A DNA stretch of 24,263 nucleotides from a virus: IMG/VR virus record IMGVR_UViG_3300037010_000555, positions 1 through 24,263 of that record. One strand, 5' to 3'. Positions within the stretch are counted from its first letter, which is position 1. Every line of letters begins with the position of its first letter. Below the pieces are notes generated by a model that saw only the letters and a program-made list of their open reading frames with translations, was not told the DNA's origin and searched no databases. This document shows, in pieces, positions 12,882 to 22,128 of this stretch. The translations under genes were made by a program, and so were the position numbers.

Positions 12882-13262
12882 ATGAATTATTCTGATTTAA
12901 GTTTTGACATCAATACAAAACATCCTATTACTGGTGATATTCCACGATTATTAGATCAAGCAGCAATCAATAATAGTCTAAAGAATCTGTTATTAACACC
13001 ATTTGGCACTGTTCCACATGATAGAACAAAGGGTTCAAATTTATATAAATTAATTGGTGAATTAAACACCGCAATATTAAAACATGAAGTTAAAACAGAA
13101 GTCGACTTTGTTATTAAAACACAAGAACCTAGAGTAGAATTATTAGATACACTTGTGATGGATGACAACACAACTAATGGCATAATAATTAATGTCATTT
13201 ACAGAATAAAATCAAGTGGTCAAATATCAAAATTGGATATAAATCTGACATTAAATAGGTAA
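12882..13262 (+). CDS. 25: Baseplate wedge protein gp25
   Basis: Encodes 126 residues (T4 gp25 is 132). It shows the gp25/lysozyme-like (GPW_gp25) pattern: AINNSLKNLLLTPFGTVPHD near residue 28-47, GSNLYKLIGELN at about 51-62, and KTQEPRVELLDTLV, where EPR is the conserved motif that interacts with gp6 and sheath. It is the sheath initiator and wedge core subunit, found in all contractile tails. In T4 gene 25 lies next to 26; here it sits between PAAR and gp6, the order seen in many other contractile injection systems. Confidence 0.9.
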   Translation: MNYSDLSFDINTKHPITGDIPRLLDQAAINNSLKNLLLTPFGTVPHDRTKGSNLYKLIGELNTAILKHEVKTEVDFVIKTQEPRVELLDTLVMDDNTTNGIIINVIYRIKSSGQISKLDINLTLNR

Positions 13263-13287
13263 ATGATATCCCAATAGAGAGTACGAA

Positions 13288-15054
13288 ATGAATAAAATTG
13301 ATGTATCTAATATTTCATTCGATGAACTTAAAAATAGTTTTATTGAATTTGCTAAATCTAAATCGCAATATAGTGATTGGGAATTTGGTGGATCAAATAT
13401 CAGTTTTTTAATTGATATGTTGACATACAGCACATATTATAATAATGTATATCATGCAATGATGCTCAATGAAACATTCTTAGATACTGCCACACAAAGA
13501 TCGTCTGTTGTTGCTCGTGCTAAAGAACATGGTTATATACCAAGATCAAAAACATCTGCATATATGAATGTAACAGTTAGTGTAGATGTTAATAAACTTA
13601 TAGCTGATGGTTTACCATTGCCAACCGGTATCACTATCCCAACTGGTAGTAAACTAAATGTTAAAATACAAGATATCATCTATACATTTAATACATTACA
13701 AACATATGTAATTTATAATGTGAATGGTGTATTATCTTTACAAGATGTGATGTTTTATGAGGGTCATTCAACATCATTTACTTATAATCAATATCTAAAT
13801 TCTGATATTGTTGTTCCTGTTACGGCCGATATATCAACATTAAAAGTATATGTTGATGGTGTTGAATGGGACTATGCAAAAAATGCAATCAGATATAATA
13901 AAGATTCTACTGTATTTTATTATTATGAAAATGGACTTGGTGAATATAATGTATATTTTGGTGATAACATTATTTCAAAAAAACCAGACCCAACATCTAG
14001 AATTGATATATCATATTTAGAATCTGCTGGCCCAAATGCAAATGCTGGTGTAAGTCCATTTGAAGTATCTAATACAAATTCATATATTGAAAATTGCATA
14101 GATTATACAAAATATATTAGTTTTAATACATCTGTTCCAACCGGTGGTGCAGACAGAGAATCAATTGATGAAATTAGAGACAATGCACTTCGCAGAACAA
14201 TTACACAAAATAGAGCAGTAACAGTAAAAGACTTTATTTATATCATTGAATCAGAATTTTATAATGATGTATTACGTTGTAATGCCTGGGACATCAATTC
14301 ATTTACTGATAATGTAAATCCATTGGATTTGGGTAAAGTATATATCACAATTCAACCTAGAAATTATAGAACTACATCATATATCGGATACATTACACAA
14401 GATAGAATTTATAGAACACTTACAAGTACATATACAATTGGTGGTATCAGGATTGAAATTGTAGATCCAGTTTATATTAAAATCAATCATAATATTGATG
14501 TTTATTATAACAGTCAATTATTGGATAATGATATCAATACGGTTAAACTAAAAATAACAAATGCAATCAAAACATTATATGATTCTGATATCATTAAGTT
14601 TGATACATATTTACCAATATCACGTATTCAATCGGTTGCTGATTCTGCAGATAAGGCAATTATTAGTACTAGTATATCAATTACATGTGGGTTAGATATT
14701 CAACTTGAATCAAGTGTAAATTTAAATAAAGAAATTAAATTTAATAATGCCGTCAGCATTGGTTCAATTACTAGTAATGTATTTGGTATAACAGATTCTC
14801 ATACTGGTAAAGATGCTAATAATAATGATATTGGTAATCTTGTTTCTGCTAATCATGGTATTGTTGGTACAATTAATTATACACAGGGTAATGGCGTTGT
14901 ATCAATCCCTGGAAATCTTATTACATCAGATACTATGTTATCATTTAATTTTAGTGTAGTTGCACCACAATTAAAGGTTAATAGAGAATTTATCATGATT
15001 GATTCTGATAAGTATACATGGAACTTTATTAATGTTAATGAAGGGTTATTATAA
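13288..15054 (+). CDS. 6: Baseplate wedge protein gp6
   Basis: Encodes 588 residues (T4 gp6 is 660). The N-terminal section has FDELKNSFIEFAKSK, then SNISFLIDMLTYSTYYNNVY, NETFLDTATQRSSVVARAKE and HGYIPRSKTSAYMNV, all in the order and spacing of T4-type gp6 (baseplate J-like core: N..FL.TA..R..V...A...GY.PR). Later GGADRESIDEIRDNALRRTI matches the J-like segment G.D.E......R. It forms the iris-like ring of heterodimers holding the wedges. GAGAGTACGAA precedes the start. Its TAA shares the A of the next ATG (15054), a TAATG coupling junction. Confidence 0.9.
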   Translation: MNKIDVSNISFDELKNSFIEFAKSKSQYSDWEFGGSNISFLIDMLTYSTYYNNVYHAMMLNETFLDTATQRSSVVARAKEHGYIPRSKTSAYMNVTVSVDVNKLIADGLPLPTGITIPTGSKLNVKIQDIIYTFNTLQTYVIYNVNGVLSLQDVMFYEGHSTSFTYNQYLNSDIVVPVTADISTLKVYVDGVEWDYAKNAIRYNKDSTVFYYYENGLGEYNVYFGDNIISKKPDPTSRIDISYLESAGPNANAGVSPFEVSNTNSYIENCIDYTKYISFNTSVPTGGADRESIDEIRDNALRRTITQNRAVTVKDFIYIIESEFYNDVLRCNAWDINSFTDNVNPLDLGKVYITIQPRNYRTTSYIGYITQDRIYRTLTSTYTIGGIRIEIVDPVYIKINHNIDVYYNSQLLDNDINTVKLKITNAIKTLYDSDIIKFDTYLPISRIQSVADSADKAIISTSISITCGLDIQLESSVNLNKEIKFNNAVSIGSITSNVFGITDSHTGKDANNNDIGNLVSANHGIVGTINYTQGNGVVSIPGNLITSDTMLSFNFSVVAPQLKVNREFIMIDSDKYTWNFINVNEGLL

Positions 15055-16745
15055 TGCTTAGTATTGATGCATATAAAAATATGTTACCTGGTGTTTTCAA
15101 TGAAAATACCAATAATACAGCATTATTAAACTTTTTTGAAACATTCCTTGAGTTTTCAGATACAATAAGTGAAACATCACCAGAAAGAATAAATGATATT
15201 GATTTACTCAATAATGAGTATATAGAAAACTTTAAGAATACATTCTTACCGAATATACCAATTGTTAATGGTGTTAAAACATTATCAGATGCAGAAGTCA
15301 TAGCAATCATTAAGAATGCTATTGATTTAAACAGAACAAAAGGTACGACTTTATCAATACAATATCTATTCAGGGCATTATTTGCAAATGAAATTGATAT
15401 TCAGTTTGGTAGAATTGGCACATCCCAGGTTGCAAAACCATTAGACTTTGAAGTTGTTGAAACAAATAGTCTTGGTAATCCAGTGGTTGTACCAAACTAT
15501 GATAAGTTTTCCAATACAAACTTCTTCTTTATTGATGGTCAAAATACCAAATCAGGTAGCTGTGTAACATATTTCAAACAATATAATGAAAATCATATCT
15601 GGGTAGTATCAAATGATATTTTCAATGAGAATGAAATTCTATATTTCCCATCAATTAAATCATATCTGAAAATTAAATCCACCAATAGACTTAATTTAGA
15701 TGGGTGGAATGGTAAACTTACAAGAGAAATTGATAAAAATGGATTCTATTTAGAAAATTCATATAATCCAATTATCAGTAAAGCATTGTTCAATGAAATT
15801 AATAATGTAACGTTTGTGGATCAGACTAATAAAAATGATTATGTAACATTTACTGTCACCGATGGTAAATTGTCATTTGGTATTATTAAATATCCATCAA
15901 GCGTACAAACATATACATTTGATGTAACAGGTTTACGAAATTCAGAACAACTTCATGCAACTATCAAATATTCAATTGATCAAACTGGTGTAACTTCAAT
16001 AAAAATTAATGATATTGAACGTGTACAAGATTTTATCAATAATACATTGCAGTTATACGAATATGATATGTTGAAATCTGATAATACAGCTGCAATTAAT
16101 AGGGCAGATTATGATATTCGTGAAGGACTAATCAGTACATTTACGATTATTACACGTACATCTGTAAGTCCAGCGGCATATATGAATATCCTTAGAACAA
16201 CAGTGATTCCTGCAGGGTTTAGGTTATTACATTTATACCTTATTACAAGTATGGTAACAAATACTGGGTTATATAAGTTATATGAAGGTACATCATTAAC
16301 ACCAACACTTAAACTACTTATTAGTACCCAATGGGCAATTGCAGCAGCATCAATTGCTGACTATGATAATGTTGTGTTCAACTCAAAATATTATGACTAT
16401 TTTTATACTGCTACAGATTTAGATGGAGTTAATGTTGGTTTATTAACACCGGCTAATCCAAAGTATCATTCTAGCCCAATGTATAGTGTAGCTGCGTCAT
16501 CAACTCGACCAACTATTACATATAGTACGCCATTAGCAACATATACATATGATTATAATGATTGGATTACTATATTAGCTACACAGCCGATTGATAAACT
16601 TGATGTATTATCTAATTATGATCGGAAACTTTTTAGAATCAATGATATGAATATACCAATTGATACAACACCACTAATAAATACTTATGACAGGTTATAC
16701 CATATATATTATAGAAGTGCAGATATAACCATCGGTTCGTCATAA
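15054..16745 (+). CDS. 7: Baseplate wedge protein, probably gp7-like
   Basis: Encodes 563 residues. It starts YKNMLPGVFNENTNNTALLN followed by FFETFLEFSDTISE and, at about residue 92-108, IDLNRTKGTTLSIQYLF, the R.KGT..SI...FR signature near the N-terminus of T4-type gp7 and of tail protein I-like wedge proteins. The position between gp6 and gp8 is that of gene 7 in T4. T4 gp7 has about 1032 residues, so this version lacks almost half, presumably peripheral domains. It should be the third partner of the gp6 heterodimers in each wedge. Translation is coupled to gp6 by a one-base overlap. Identification rests on the N-terminal motif plus gene order. Confidence 0.65.
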   Translation: MLSIDAYKNMLPGVFNENTNNTALLNFFETFLEFSDTISETSPERINDIDLLNNEYIENFKNTFLPNIPIVNGVKTLSDAEVIAIIKNAIDLNRTKGTTLSIQYLFRALFANEIDIQFGRIGTSQVAKPLDFEVVETNSLGNPVVVPNYDKFSNTNFFFIDGQNTKSGSCVTYFKQYNENHIWVVSNDIFNENEILYFPSIKSYLKIKSTNRLNLDGWNGKLTREIDKNGFYLENSYNPIISKALFNEINNVTFVDQTNKNDYVTFTVTDGKLSFGIIKYPSSVQTYTFDVTGLRNSEQLHATIKYSIDQTGVTSIKINDIERVQDFINNTLQLYEYDMLKSDNTAAINRADYDIREGLISTFTIITRTSVSPAAYMNILRTTVIPAGFRLLHLYLITSMVTNTGLYKLYEGTSLTPTLKLLISTQWAIAAASIADYDNVVFNSKYYDYFYTATDLDGVNVGLLTPANPKYHSSPMYSVAASSTRPTITYSTPLATYTYDYNDWITILATQPIDKLDVLSNYDRKLFRINDMNIPIDTTPLINTYDRLYHIYYRSADITIGSS

Positions 16746-16769
16746 TATTGTGTAACAAAGGATTTTAAT

Positions 16770-17558
16770 ATGGCAGCAATTTTAACACGTGAATTTAGAA
16801 CGAATAACCTAATATCATATATTAATTCATTTTTCTCTGCATCATCTACAACACCAATGTATATGTGGTTTGGCAGAAACAGCGCATGGCCAAATGATGC
16901 AAGTAATAGATCAGAAACAACAGGCGGATTTGTTGTACCACAACCAAACACCGATACCGCATCAGCTGATTTTAGAACAAATGCCATTGTTGGTTCAAGA
17001 ATTGCTCTTACTGAAGTAGCACCAGTGGTTGAACGTACAAATTGGGCAACGAATAATACATATAATGCTGGTACTGTTGTTATCACCGATGAATGGAATG
17101 TATATATAGCATTGCGTAATGTTACATCAAATACAAAACCTACACATACTGATACAAAAGATTCAAATGCCGATTGGAAGTTTTTGTATAAAATTACCTC
17201 AACATCAATGTTTTCAAACTTTGTTACAGACGAATGGATCCCGGTCTATTTTGAAGGTAATACAGGTACAAGTGGCAACCCTGATGTTAATTCCATTTAT
17301 ACAATTAAATGTATCACTTTGATGGTATCAAAGGCATATAATACAGATGTAATTAGTATTAGTGATTTATCAGTTTTTAGACAAATTTCATTATGGTCTG
17401 GTATTCTTAATACATCTGGGGCAAAAGTCACAGCGCAAAAAGTATTAGTTGGTGATATTGATAAAACAACAGGAACAATTGTATATGTTGATAATCGTCT
17501 TCCTGTATATCGTGCAGCTGGACAAACTGAAGACTATCGTATTCTAATTGGTTTCTAA
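16770..17558 (+). CDS. 8: Baseplate wedge protein gp8-like
   Basis: Encodes 262 residues (T4 gp8 is 334). The N-terminus REFRTNNLISYINSFFS and MWFGRNSAWPND parallel the T4 pattern (FRTEKMLNFYNS, FGRSEPW). The middle GTVVITDEWNVYIALRN, then KPTHTDTKDSNADWKFLYKI, resembles the strand-loop section before the T4 YEYLFEI element. The end FRQISLW and DNRLPVYRAAGQTEDYRILI matches the T4 gp8 ending (FRQIS, ENRPPI..A..QTE...IL). gp8 dimers sit at the periphery of each wedge. AAAGGA at 16757-16762 precedes the start, 24 bases after the gp7-like stop. Confidence 0.88.
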   Translation: MAAILTREFRTNNLISYINSFFSASSTTPMYMWFGRNSAWPNDASNRSETTGGFVVPQPNTDTASADFRTNAIVGSRIALTEVAPVVERTNWATNNTYNAGTVVITDEWNVYIALRNVTSNTKPTHTDTKDSNADWKFLYKITSTSMFSNFVTDEWIPVYFEGNTGTSGNPDVNSIYTIKCITLMVSKAYNTDVISISDLSVFRQISLWSGILNTSGAKVTAQKVLVGDIDKTTGTIVYVDNRLPVYRAAGQTEDYRILIGF

Positions 17559-17575
17559 GAAAGGGTTAATATATT

Positions 17576-17767
17576 ATGGCATATTCAAGTTCAGACTATA
17601 CAGTTGATGGTAGTGTTGATAAAATAGTAAATTGGAAAGATAAGTACAATGCACTAGTTAATGTCGTTGTTAATACAGCAAATAATGATTCAACACTTAA
17701 AACAGAAGTCGATAATATCGGTGTATATAATGATTTTAAAACAGCATTTGATGCTGCTAAGACATAA
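17576..17767 (+). CDS. Unknown 63-residue protein after gp8
   Basis: Encodes 63 residues with a good ribosome binding site (AAAGGG at 17560-17565). The sequence begins AYSSSDYTVDGSVDKIVNW and ends in a probable helix (YNDFKTAFDAAKT). No cysteine, TM segment or known motif is present. It lies 17 bases after gp8, where T4 has genes 9 to 12 and wac. It could be a small virion decoration or adaptor protein; function unknown. Base composition and SD site speak for a real gene. Confidence 0.6.
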   Translation: MAYSSSDYTVDGSVDKIVNWKDKYNALVNVVVNTANNDSTLKTEVDNIGVYNDFKTAFDAAKT

Positions 17768-17784
17768 TATGGTTAAATGGTACC

Positions 17785-17851
17785 ATAAAGCTATCTGGTG
17801 ATGTTTATTGTAATAAGATATATGTAATATAAACATCCATATGAGCTTTAT
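17785..17851 (+). other. Large two-part hairpin between gp8 unit and gp13
   Basis: ATAAAGCT (17785-17792) pairs with AGCTTTAT (17844-17851), and GATGTTTAT (17800-17808) pairs with ATAAACATC (17829-17837). The two perfect stems (8 and 9 bp) are separated by an internal loop of 7 and 6 bases, with a 20-base terminal loop. It occupies the only larger gap (133 bases) in this part and lies after the 63-codon gene. No T-tract follows, so a factor-independent terminator is not clear; an mRNA processing or stability element is possible. Confidence 0.65.
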
Positions 17852-17900
17852 AATTAATATCGCTGCATACATTCAGATATATAAAGGTTAGTTAAAGAAT

Positions 17901-18650
17901 ATGAATACATTTGGTGAGATTACATCAATAGATGGATTGATAGAATATATAAAAAGAAGTCTTGGACATCCTGTTATTCGTATTAATGTAACAGATGACC
18001 AATTCATTGATAGAATTTCCGATGCATTATCTTTATATAGAGAATATCATTTTAATGCAACAGAAAAGGTATTATTAGCTCATTCATTATCAGCTACAGA
18101 AATTGCAAATAAAGAAATCATATTACCAGATAATGTAACCGGTGTTGAAGAAGTATATCCAGGTAATACTGCATTTGGTGGCGGATTATTAACATCAAAT
18201 TATATATACCTATTCCAGGAAATGAGACGTACGGGTGTCACGGCTGGTATAACATCATATCTCAATTATGAAAGTAAAACAGCAGAGTTCCAGAGTATTC
18301 TTAATACAAAATTAAGATGGAATTTTGTTAAACATAGAAATGCCTTAAAAATAATAACAAATTGGAATGACTATGTTCCAGGGCAATATATAGTGATTGA
18401 AGGTTGGATTAAACTGGATCCAGAAGAACATATTTCAATGCTAAATGATCCATGGTTGATTGAATATAGTACATGGTTAATTAAACGTCAAATGGCGACA
18501 AATCTAAGTAAATTTTCTAATGTTACATTGCCTGGTGGCGTTACTATTAATTCAGAAGAAATGATGCAAATAGCATCTGATAATATCCAGAGAATGCGGG
18601 ATGAAATCATGGATAAATGGATGATGCCACCAATGATTCATATCGGGTAA
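17901..18650 (+). CDS. 13: Neck protein gp13-like
   Basis: Encodes 249 residues (T4 gp13 is 309). It opens with IDGLIEYIKRSLGHPVIRIN followed by VTDDQFIDRISDALSLYREY, the pattern of T4-type neck proteins (L..YI...LG.PV..I.VTDEQ..D.I.DA...F.E). Near the C-terminus KRQMATNLSKFSNVTLPGGV and INSEEMMQIASDNI match the conserved Q...NL.KF....LPGGV...E segment. gp13 closes the DNA-filled head and prepares it for tail binding together with gp14. The next gene (gp14-like) starts 6 bases after the stop, as in T4. Confidence 0.8.
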   Translation: MNTFGEITSIDGLIEYIKRSLGHPVIRINVTDDQFIDRISDALSLYREYHFNATEKVLLAHSLSATEIANKEIILPDNVTGVEEVYPGNTAFGGGLLTSNYIYLFQEMRRTGVTAGITSYLNYESKTAEFQSILNTKLRWNFVKHRNALKIITNWNDYVPGQYIVIEGWIKLDPEEHISMLNDPWLIEYSTWLIKRQMATNLSKFSNVTLPGGVTINSEEMMQIASDNIQRMRDEIMDKWMMPPMIHIG

Positions 18651-18656
18651 TATAAA

Positions 18657-19289
18657 ATGATTAATCCATATTTTAATCCATTAGGTACAGATGAAGAAAA
18701 AAGTCTATATGAAGACATAGCAACTGAATATATTCAATTTGCTGGTTGGGATATTGTATATGTACCAAGAGATGTATTTAATGTAGATGACTTGCTCGGT
18801 CGATCTGATGGTGAATTCAAAAACGGAAAATATCTAGAGGCAATAATAGAAGAACAAAACGGGCTAGATGAATTAAACCAAACATATAGCAAATTTGGTA
18901 TGTTCTTGCAATATACTGCAACATTTACTGTTATGGCCAAAAGATTTTCTGAAGTATTTGGTGAAGGAACAACACCAATGGTTGGGGATATTATATTTTT
19001 ACAACATAAAACCAATAATCCTAAATTTGATGTTGTATTTGATGTCCGAGATATTGATAATGTAGGCGCTGTACAATTTGGGGGTTATGTTCCAATGTAT
19101 AATCTTCGTTGTGGTGTATGGTCGAATAAAGGTGAATCATTAACATCAACTATCGACTCAGTTAATGCTCATAAGGATTCTTATACTACAGATTCACAAG
19201 AAACCGGATATGAAAATGATGTTATTGATACATTATTAAATGGGTTAAAGGATGTTGATGTTGATAATCCATTTGCCAAGACATTCTAA
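18657..19289 (+). CDS. 14: Neck protein gp14-like
   Basis: Encodes 210 residues (T4 gp14 is 256). Recognisable pieces are IQFAGWDIVYVPRDVFNVDD (T4 pattern: G.D..Y.PR....D.....D), an IEEQNG segment, YSKFGMFLQYTATFTVMAKR (SKFG......TF...R.F), VGDIIFLQH and FDVVFDVRDI. These form the beta-rich core of the family. With gp13 it makes the neck ring between portal and tail. The C-terminal 60 residues are acidic (VNAHKDSYTTDSQETGYEND) and end DNPFAKTF. The gene lies between gp13-like and gp15-like genes, the T4 order. Confidence 0.8.
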   Translation: MINPYFNPLGTDEEKSLYEDIATEYIQFAGWDIVYVPRDVFNVDDLLGRSDGEFKNGKYLEAIIEEQNGLDELNQTYSKFGMFLQYTATFTVMAKRFSEVFGEGTTPMVGDIIFLQHKTNNPKFDVVFDVRDIDNVGAVQFGGYVPMYNLRCGVWSNKGESLTSTIDSVNAHKDSYTTDSQETGYENDVIDTLLNGLKDVDVDNPFAKTF

Positions 19290-19303
19290 GGATATAGTAT
19301 AAT

Positions 19304-19960
19304 ATGTTAGGTTATGATTATTTTTATTATGGTACCATTAGAGCAATGGTTGCTAGTTTTGGATATCTGTTTTCTAATATCAATATAGAAAGGAAAACAT
19401 CAACCGGATCTACACTCATTAAAGTACCATTGCATTTTTCAAACCAAGGTAAAGCATATGAATCATTTTCTAACCCATGGTCACAAACATTCCCAAGAAT
19501 GGGTTTCGATTTTACTGTGATTGGTGTAGATGAACTGCGTAAAACTTCTGGTAATACCATAGAAAGAATGAAAACGTCTAAAGGTATTCATTGGTCAAGA
19601 AATTTTATACCGTATGACTTTTCATTTTCATTATATATTACAGCAAATGATATACAAGATAGTCTACAGATCGTTGAACAAATATTGCCGCATTTTCAAC
19701 CATCAATGACGATTAAAATTAAACCGCTCAAGGACTATCCTGATTTTATTACTGATGTAACTGTAGAATTAATGCAGGTATCAAATGAGTTCGATACTTA
19801 TGGTGATATTTCTGACCATGCTTCATTTGATTGGACTCTCAATTTCACATTAAAAGGATTCATATTTGCCCCAATTCAAACAACCGGTATTGGTGTTATT
19901 GATACAACTACTATTAATATGCATGAATGGGGTTGGGTAGATACTAAAATTACAGGTTAA
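19304..19960 (+). CDS. 15: Tail terminator / sheath stabiliser gp15-like
   Basis: Encodes 218 residues (T4 gp15 is 272). It begins YDYFYYGTIRAMVASFGYLF and SNINIERK, matching the T4 pattern (YYG..R.....FG.LF..I.I.R), continues LIKVPLHFSNQGKAYE and has YDFSFSLYITANDIQDSLQI followed by VEQILPHFQPSMTI, the P..FDF.L.I......D..QI.EQI.P.F.P signature. gp15 caps the finished tail tube and sheath and mediates head joining. AAGGA at 19288-19292 overlaps the preceding stop codon. The next gene is the small terminase, 5 bases on. Confidence 0.85.
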   Translation: MLGYDYFYYGTIRAMVASFGYLFSNINIERKTSTGSTLIKVPLHFSNQGKAYESFSNPWSQTFPRMGFDFTVIGVDELRKTSGNTIERMKTSKGIHWSRNFIPYDFSFSLYITANDIQDSLQIVEQILPHFQPSMTIKIKPLKDYPDFITDVTVELMQVSNEFDTYGDISDHASFDWTLNFTLKGFIFAPIQTTGIGVIDTTTINMHEWGWVDTKITG

Positions 19961-19965
19961 CATAT

Positions 19966-20361
19966 ATGTCAACATTTACACAACTGGAACAGACACTTGG
20001 TATTAAACCACAAGAGTCCTATGAGATTGTACAATCTATATCGAATCGACCAACTACAATAGAAGATACAAGGGTTGAAGAAAATATAGACTATGTTGAA
20101 TCAGAACTAAAAGATACAATTAGACAATTAGATGATTCAATAGAAAAAGTACAATCAATTGGTGAACTATCAGAAGCACCTGGTGCATATCGGGTGATTG
20201 GTGAACTTGCATCAACAAAAATTGCTGCGTTAAAAGAATTAAGAGAATTGCGCAAAAAACAACAAACTACAGTTAATGTTGGCACTGTTAATAATACTCA
20301 GGTTAATACAACTGGCGCATTTAATATCAATGATATTCTAAAAGAATTACGAAACACATAA
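19966..20361 (+). CDS. 16: Small terminase subunit gp16-like
   Basis: Encodes 131 residues (T4 gp16 is 164). The N-terminal 45 residues are polar; residues about 50-105 form a helical hairpin: NIDYVESELKDTIRQLDDSI, a turn with ELSEAPGAYRVIGELASTKI, and ALKELRELRKKQQ. The AP.AYRV..EL element is the typical turn of T4-type small terminases. The C-terminal part holds an NVGTVNNTQVN stretch and a short helix (INDILKELRNT), probably for contact with gp17. It recognises DNA and regulates the large terminase as a ring oligomer. Order 15-16-17 is as in T4. Confidence 0.8.
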   Translation: MSTFTQLEQTLGIKPQESYEIVQSISNRPTTIEDTRVEENIDYVESELKDTIRQLDDSIEKVQSIGELSEAPGAYRVIGELASTKIAALKELRELRKKQQTTVNVGTVNNTQVNTTGAFNINDILKELRNT

Positions 20362-20368
20362 CAAATAT

Positions 20369-22081
20369 ATGGCAAAACATATCCCATGGGGTATACACCC
20401 ATTAGAATCTAAACACCCAGATCATCTATTAGAAATACCGATGGATTCGGAGGGATATTATTTAGATTCTGAAGGTAATAGAATTTCATTTAATGGTAAC
20501 AGAGAATTAAAACCAGCATATGTTAAGTTACCATTAAACCAATATCATATTGATGAAATTAGAAAATGTTCAGAAGATCTAAAATACTTTATCTTTAATT
20601 ATTGTAAAGTATTAACAAAAACAGGATGGAGATTACCTGATCTCCGTGATTATCAAGAAGAATATGTACTTAATATGTTTGAAAATAACCGATTGGTGCT
20701 ATTAGCCGGTAGACAATTGGGTAAAACAGTTACTTCTGCATTAAAATTTATATGGTCACTTAATTTTGTTCAAGATACTTCTATTGGTGTTTGTGCCAAT
20801 ATCGAAAAAGGTGCAACAGAAGTATTACATAAAATGAAACAGACATTTAATAAGTTACCTATTTGGTTACAACAAGGTGTAACTAAATGGAATGTTAAAT
20901 CTATTTATTTTGAAAATGGATCTAAATGTATTACTTCTGCGACAAATGGAGATGCATTCCGTGGATTCTCATTTGTTGGCGGTATTGATAAACATGGTAA
21001 TGGCCATTCATGTTTATATGTAGATGAGTGCGCATTTATTGATAACTGGTATGATTTTGCCGATTCTGTTTTACCAACAGTTAGTTCAGATCCAAATGCA
21101 AACATTATTATTACCAGTACACCAAATGGTATGAATCATTTTTATGAAATCGTAAAAGGTGCACGTACTGGAAAAACAGAATACAAAATACAAGAAGTAC
21201 CATGGAACTGTTTGTCAGAACGAAATCAGGAATGGCGTGAAAAAATCATCAAGACCCATGGTATTGTATATTTCAATCAGAACTTTGGTTGTCAGTTTAT
21301 TGGTTCATCGTCAACATTAATTAATGCTGATAGTCTAGCAAAACTAGAATCCCGTGAGCCAATAGAACATAGTGATTCTTTCTTTATATACCAAAAACCG
21401 TACAAAGACACAAAATATCTATTATTGTGTGACCTTGCATCAGGTACTGGCGGTGATTACACGGTTGTACAAGTTATTAAGGTGCTCAAGAATAAATTTG
21501 AGCAGGTTGCAATATTCCGTAGCAATACAACGCCGCTATTATCAATGACAAGTATTATACATACAATTGCAACGAAATATAATGAGGCATATGTATTATT
21601 TGAATTGAATTATGGTTCTGAAGTTGCTAGTAGATTATATTATGATATTGAATATGAAAATGTTTTAACCATATCATATCATAATAACACTCAAACATTA
21701 TTGGGGTTTGGTGGTCAATTTAGATTAGGTTTACAAGTTGATACTAAAATAAAAGCATCAGAATTGGTTAGTCTAAAGGCATTAATAGAATCAAATAAAT
21801 TAATAATTAATGATAATGAAACAATTTCAGAATTATATACTTTCATTCAAAAGGGAACTTCTTTTGAAGCTGATTTGGGTAAACATGATGATTGTGTAAT
21901 GTCTATTGCCCTGTTGGGATGGTTGGTGAATCAAGAATCATTTAAAGAAATCATCAACTATGATTTTATTAGTGATTATGAAGAAACAAAAGCAGAGGAA
22001 TTATCTGATCTATTACCGAGTAATATGTTTGGTGATGGCAACAATGTATCATATAGTGATACATCATGGATCACTGCTTAA
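20369..22081 (+). CDS. 17: Large terminase subunit gp17 (ATPase/nuclease)
   Basis: Encodes 570 residues (T4 gp17 is 610). ATPase domain: an adenine-motif region LPDLRDYQEEYV (89-100), Walker A AGRQLGKT (113-120, K119), Walker B CLYVDE with catalytic E220, and coupling motif ITSTPNG (about 247-253). Nuclease domain (RNase H fold): LLLCDLASGTGGDYTVV with D355, FELN with E412 and GKHDDC with D507/D508, corresponding to the three metal-binding acidic residues of T4 gp17. It pumps DNA into the prohead through the gp20 portal and cuts the concatemer. The gene starts 8 bases after gp16 and is followed by a late promoter and gp20; genes 18 and 19, which lie here in T4, are absent. Confidence 0.95.
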   Translation: MAKHIPWGIHPLESKHPDHLLEIPMDSEGYYLDSEGNRISFNGNRELKPAYVKLPLNQYHIDEIRKCSEDLKYFIFNYCKVLTKTGWRLPDLRDYQEEYVLNMFENNRLVLLAGRQLGKTVTSALKFIWSLNFVQDTSIGVCANIEKGATEVLHKMKQTFNKLPIWLQQGVTKWNVKSIYFENGSKCITSATNGDAFRGFSFVGGIDKHGNGHSCLYVDECAFIDNWYDFADSVLPTVSSDPNANIIITSTPNGMNHFYEIVKGARTGKTEYKIQEVPWNCLSERNQEWREKIIKTHGIVYFNQNFGCQFIGSSSTLINADSLAKLESREPIEHSDSFFIYQKPYKDTKYLLLCDLASGTGGDYTVVQVIKVLKNKFEQVAIFRSNTTPLLSMTSIIHTIATKYNEAYVLFELNYGSEVASRLYYDIEYENVLTISYHNNTQTLLGFGGQFRLGLQVDTKIKASELVSLKALIESNKLIINDNETISELYTFIQKGTSFEADLGKHDDCVMSIALLGWLVNQESFKEIINYDFISDYEETKAEELSDLLPSNMFGDGNNVSYSDTSWITA

Positions 22082-22089
22082 ATGCCATA

Positions 22090-22097
22090 TATAAATA
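22090..22097 (+). promoter_or_regulatory. T4-type late promoter, exact TATAAATA
   Basis: The exact T4 late core lies in the 47-base gap between gp17 and gp20 and ends 31 bases before the gp20 ATG (22129). No -35 box is seen. It would start a head-gene unit (gp20, gp67-like, gp68-like, gp21). Confidence 0.65.
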
Positions 22098-22128
22098 TAT
22101 AAACATAACAAATTTGAGAAAATAATTT

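Noticed and set aside
17769-17801. Ten-codon frame MVKWYHKAIW overlapping the hairpin, as a leader peptide
   Set aside because: No ribosome binding site and no biosynthetic gene downstream; attenuation makes no sense for neck genes.
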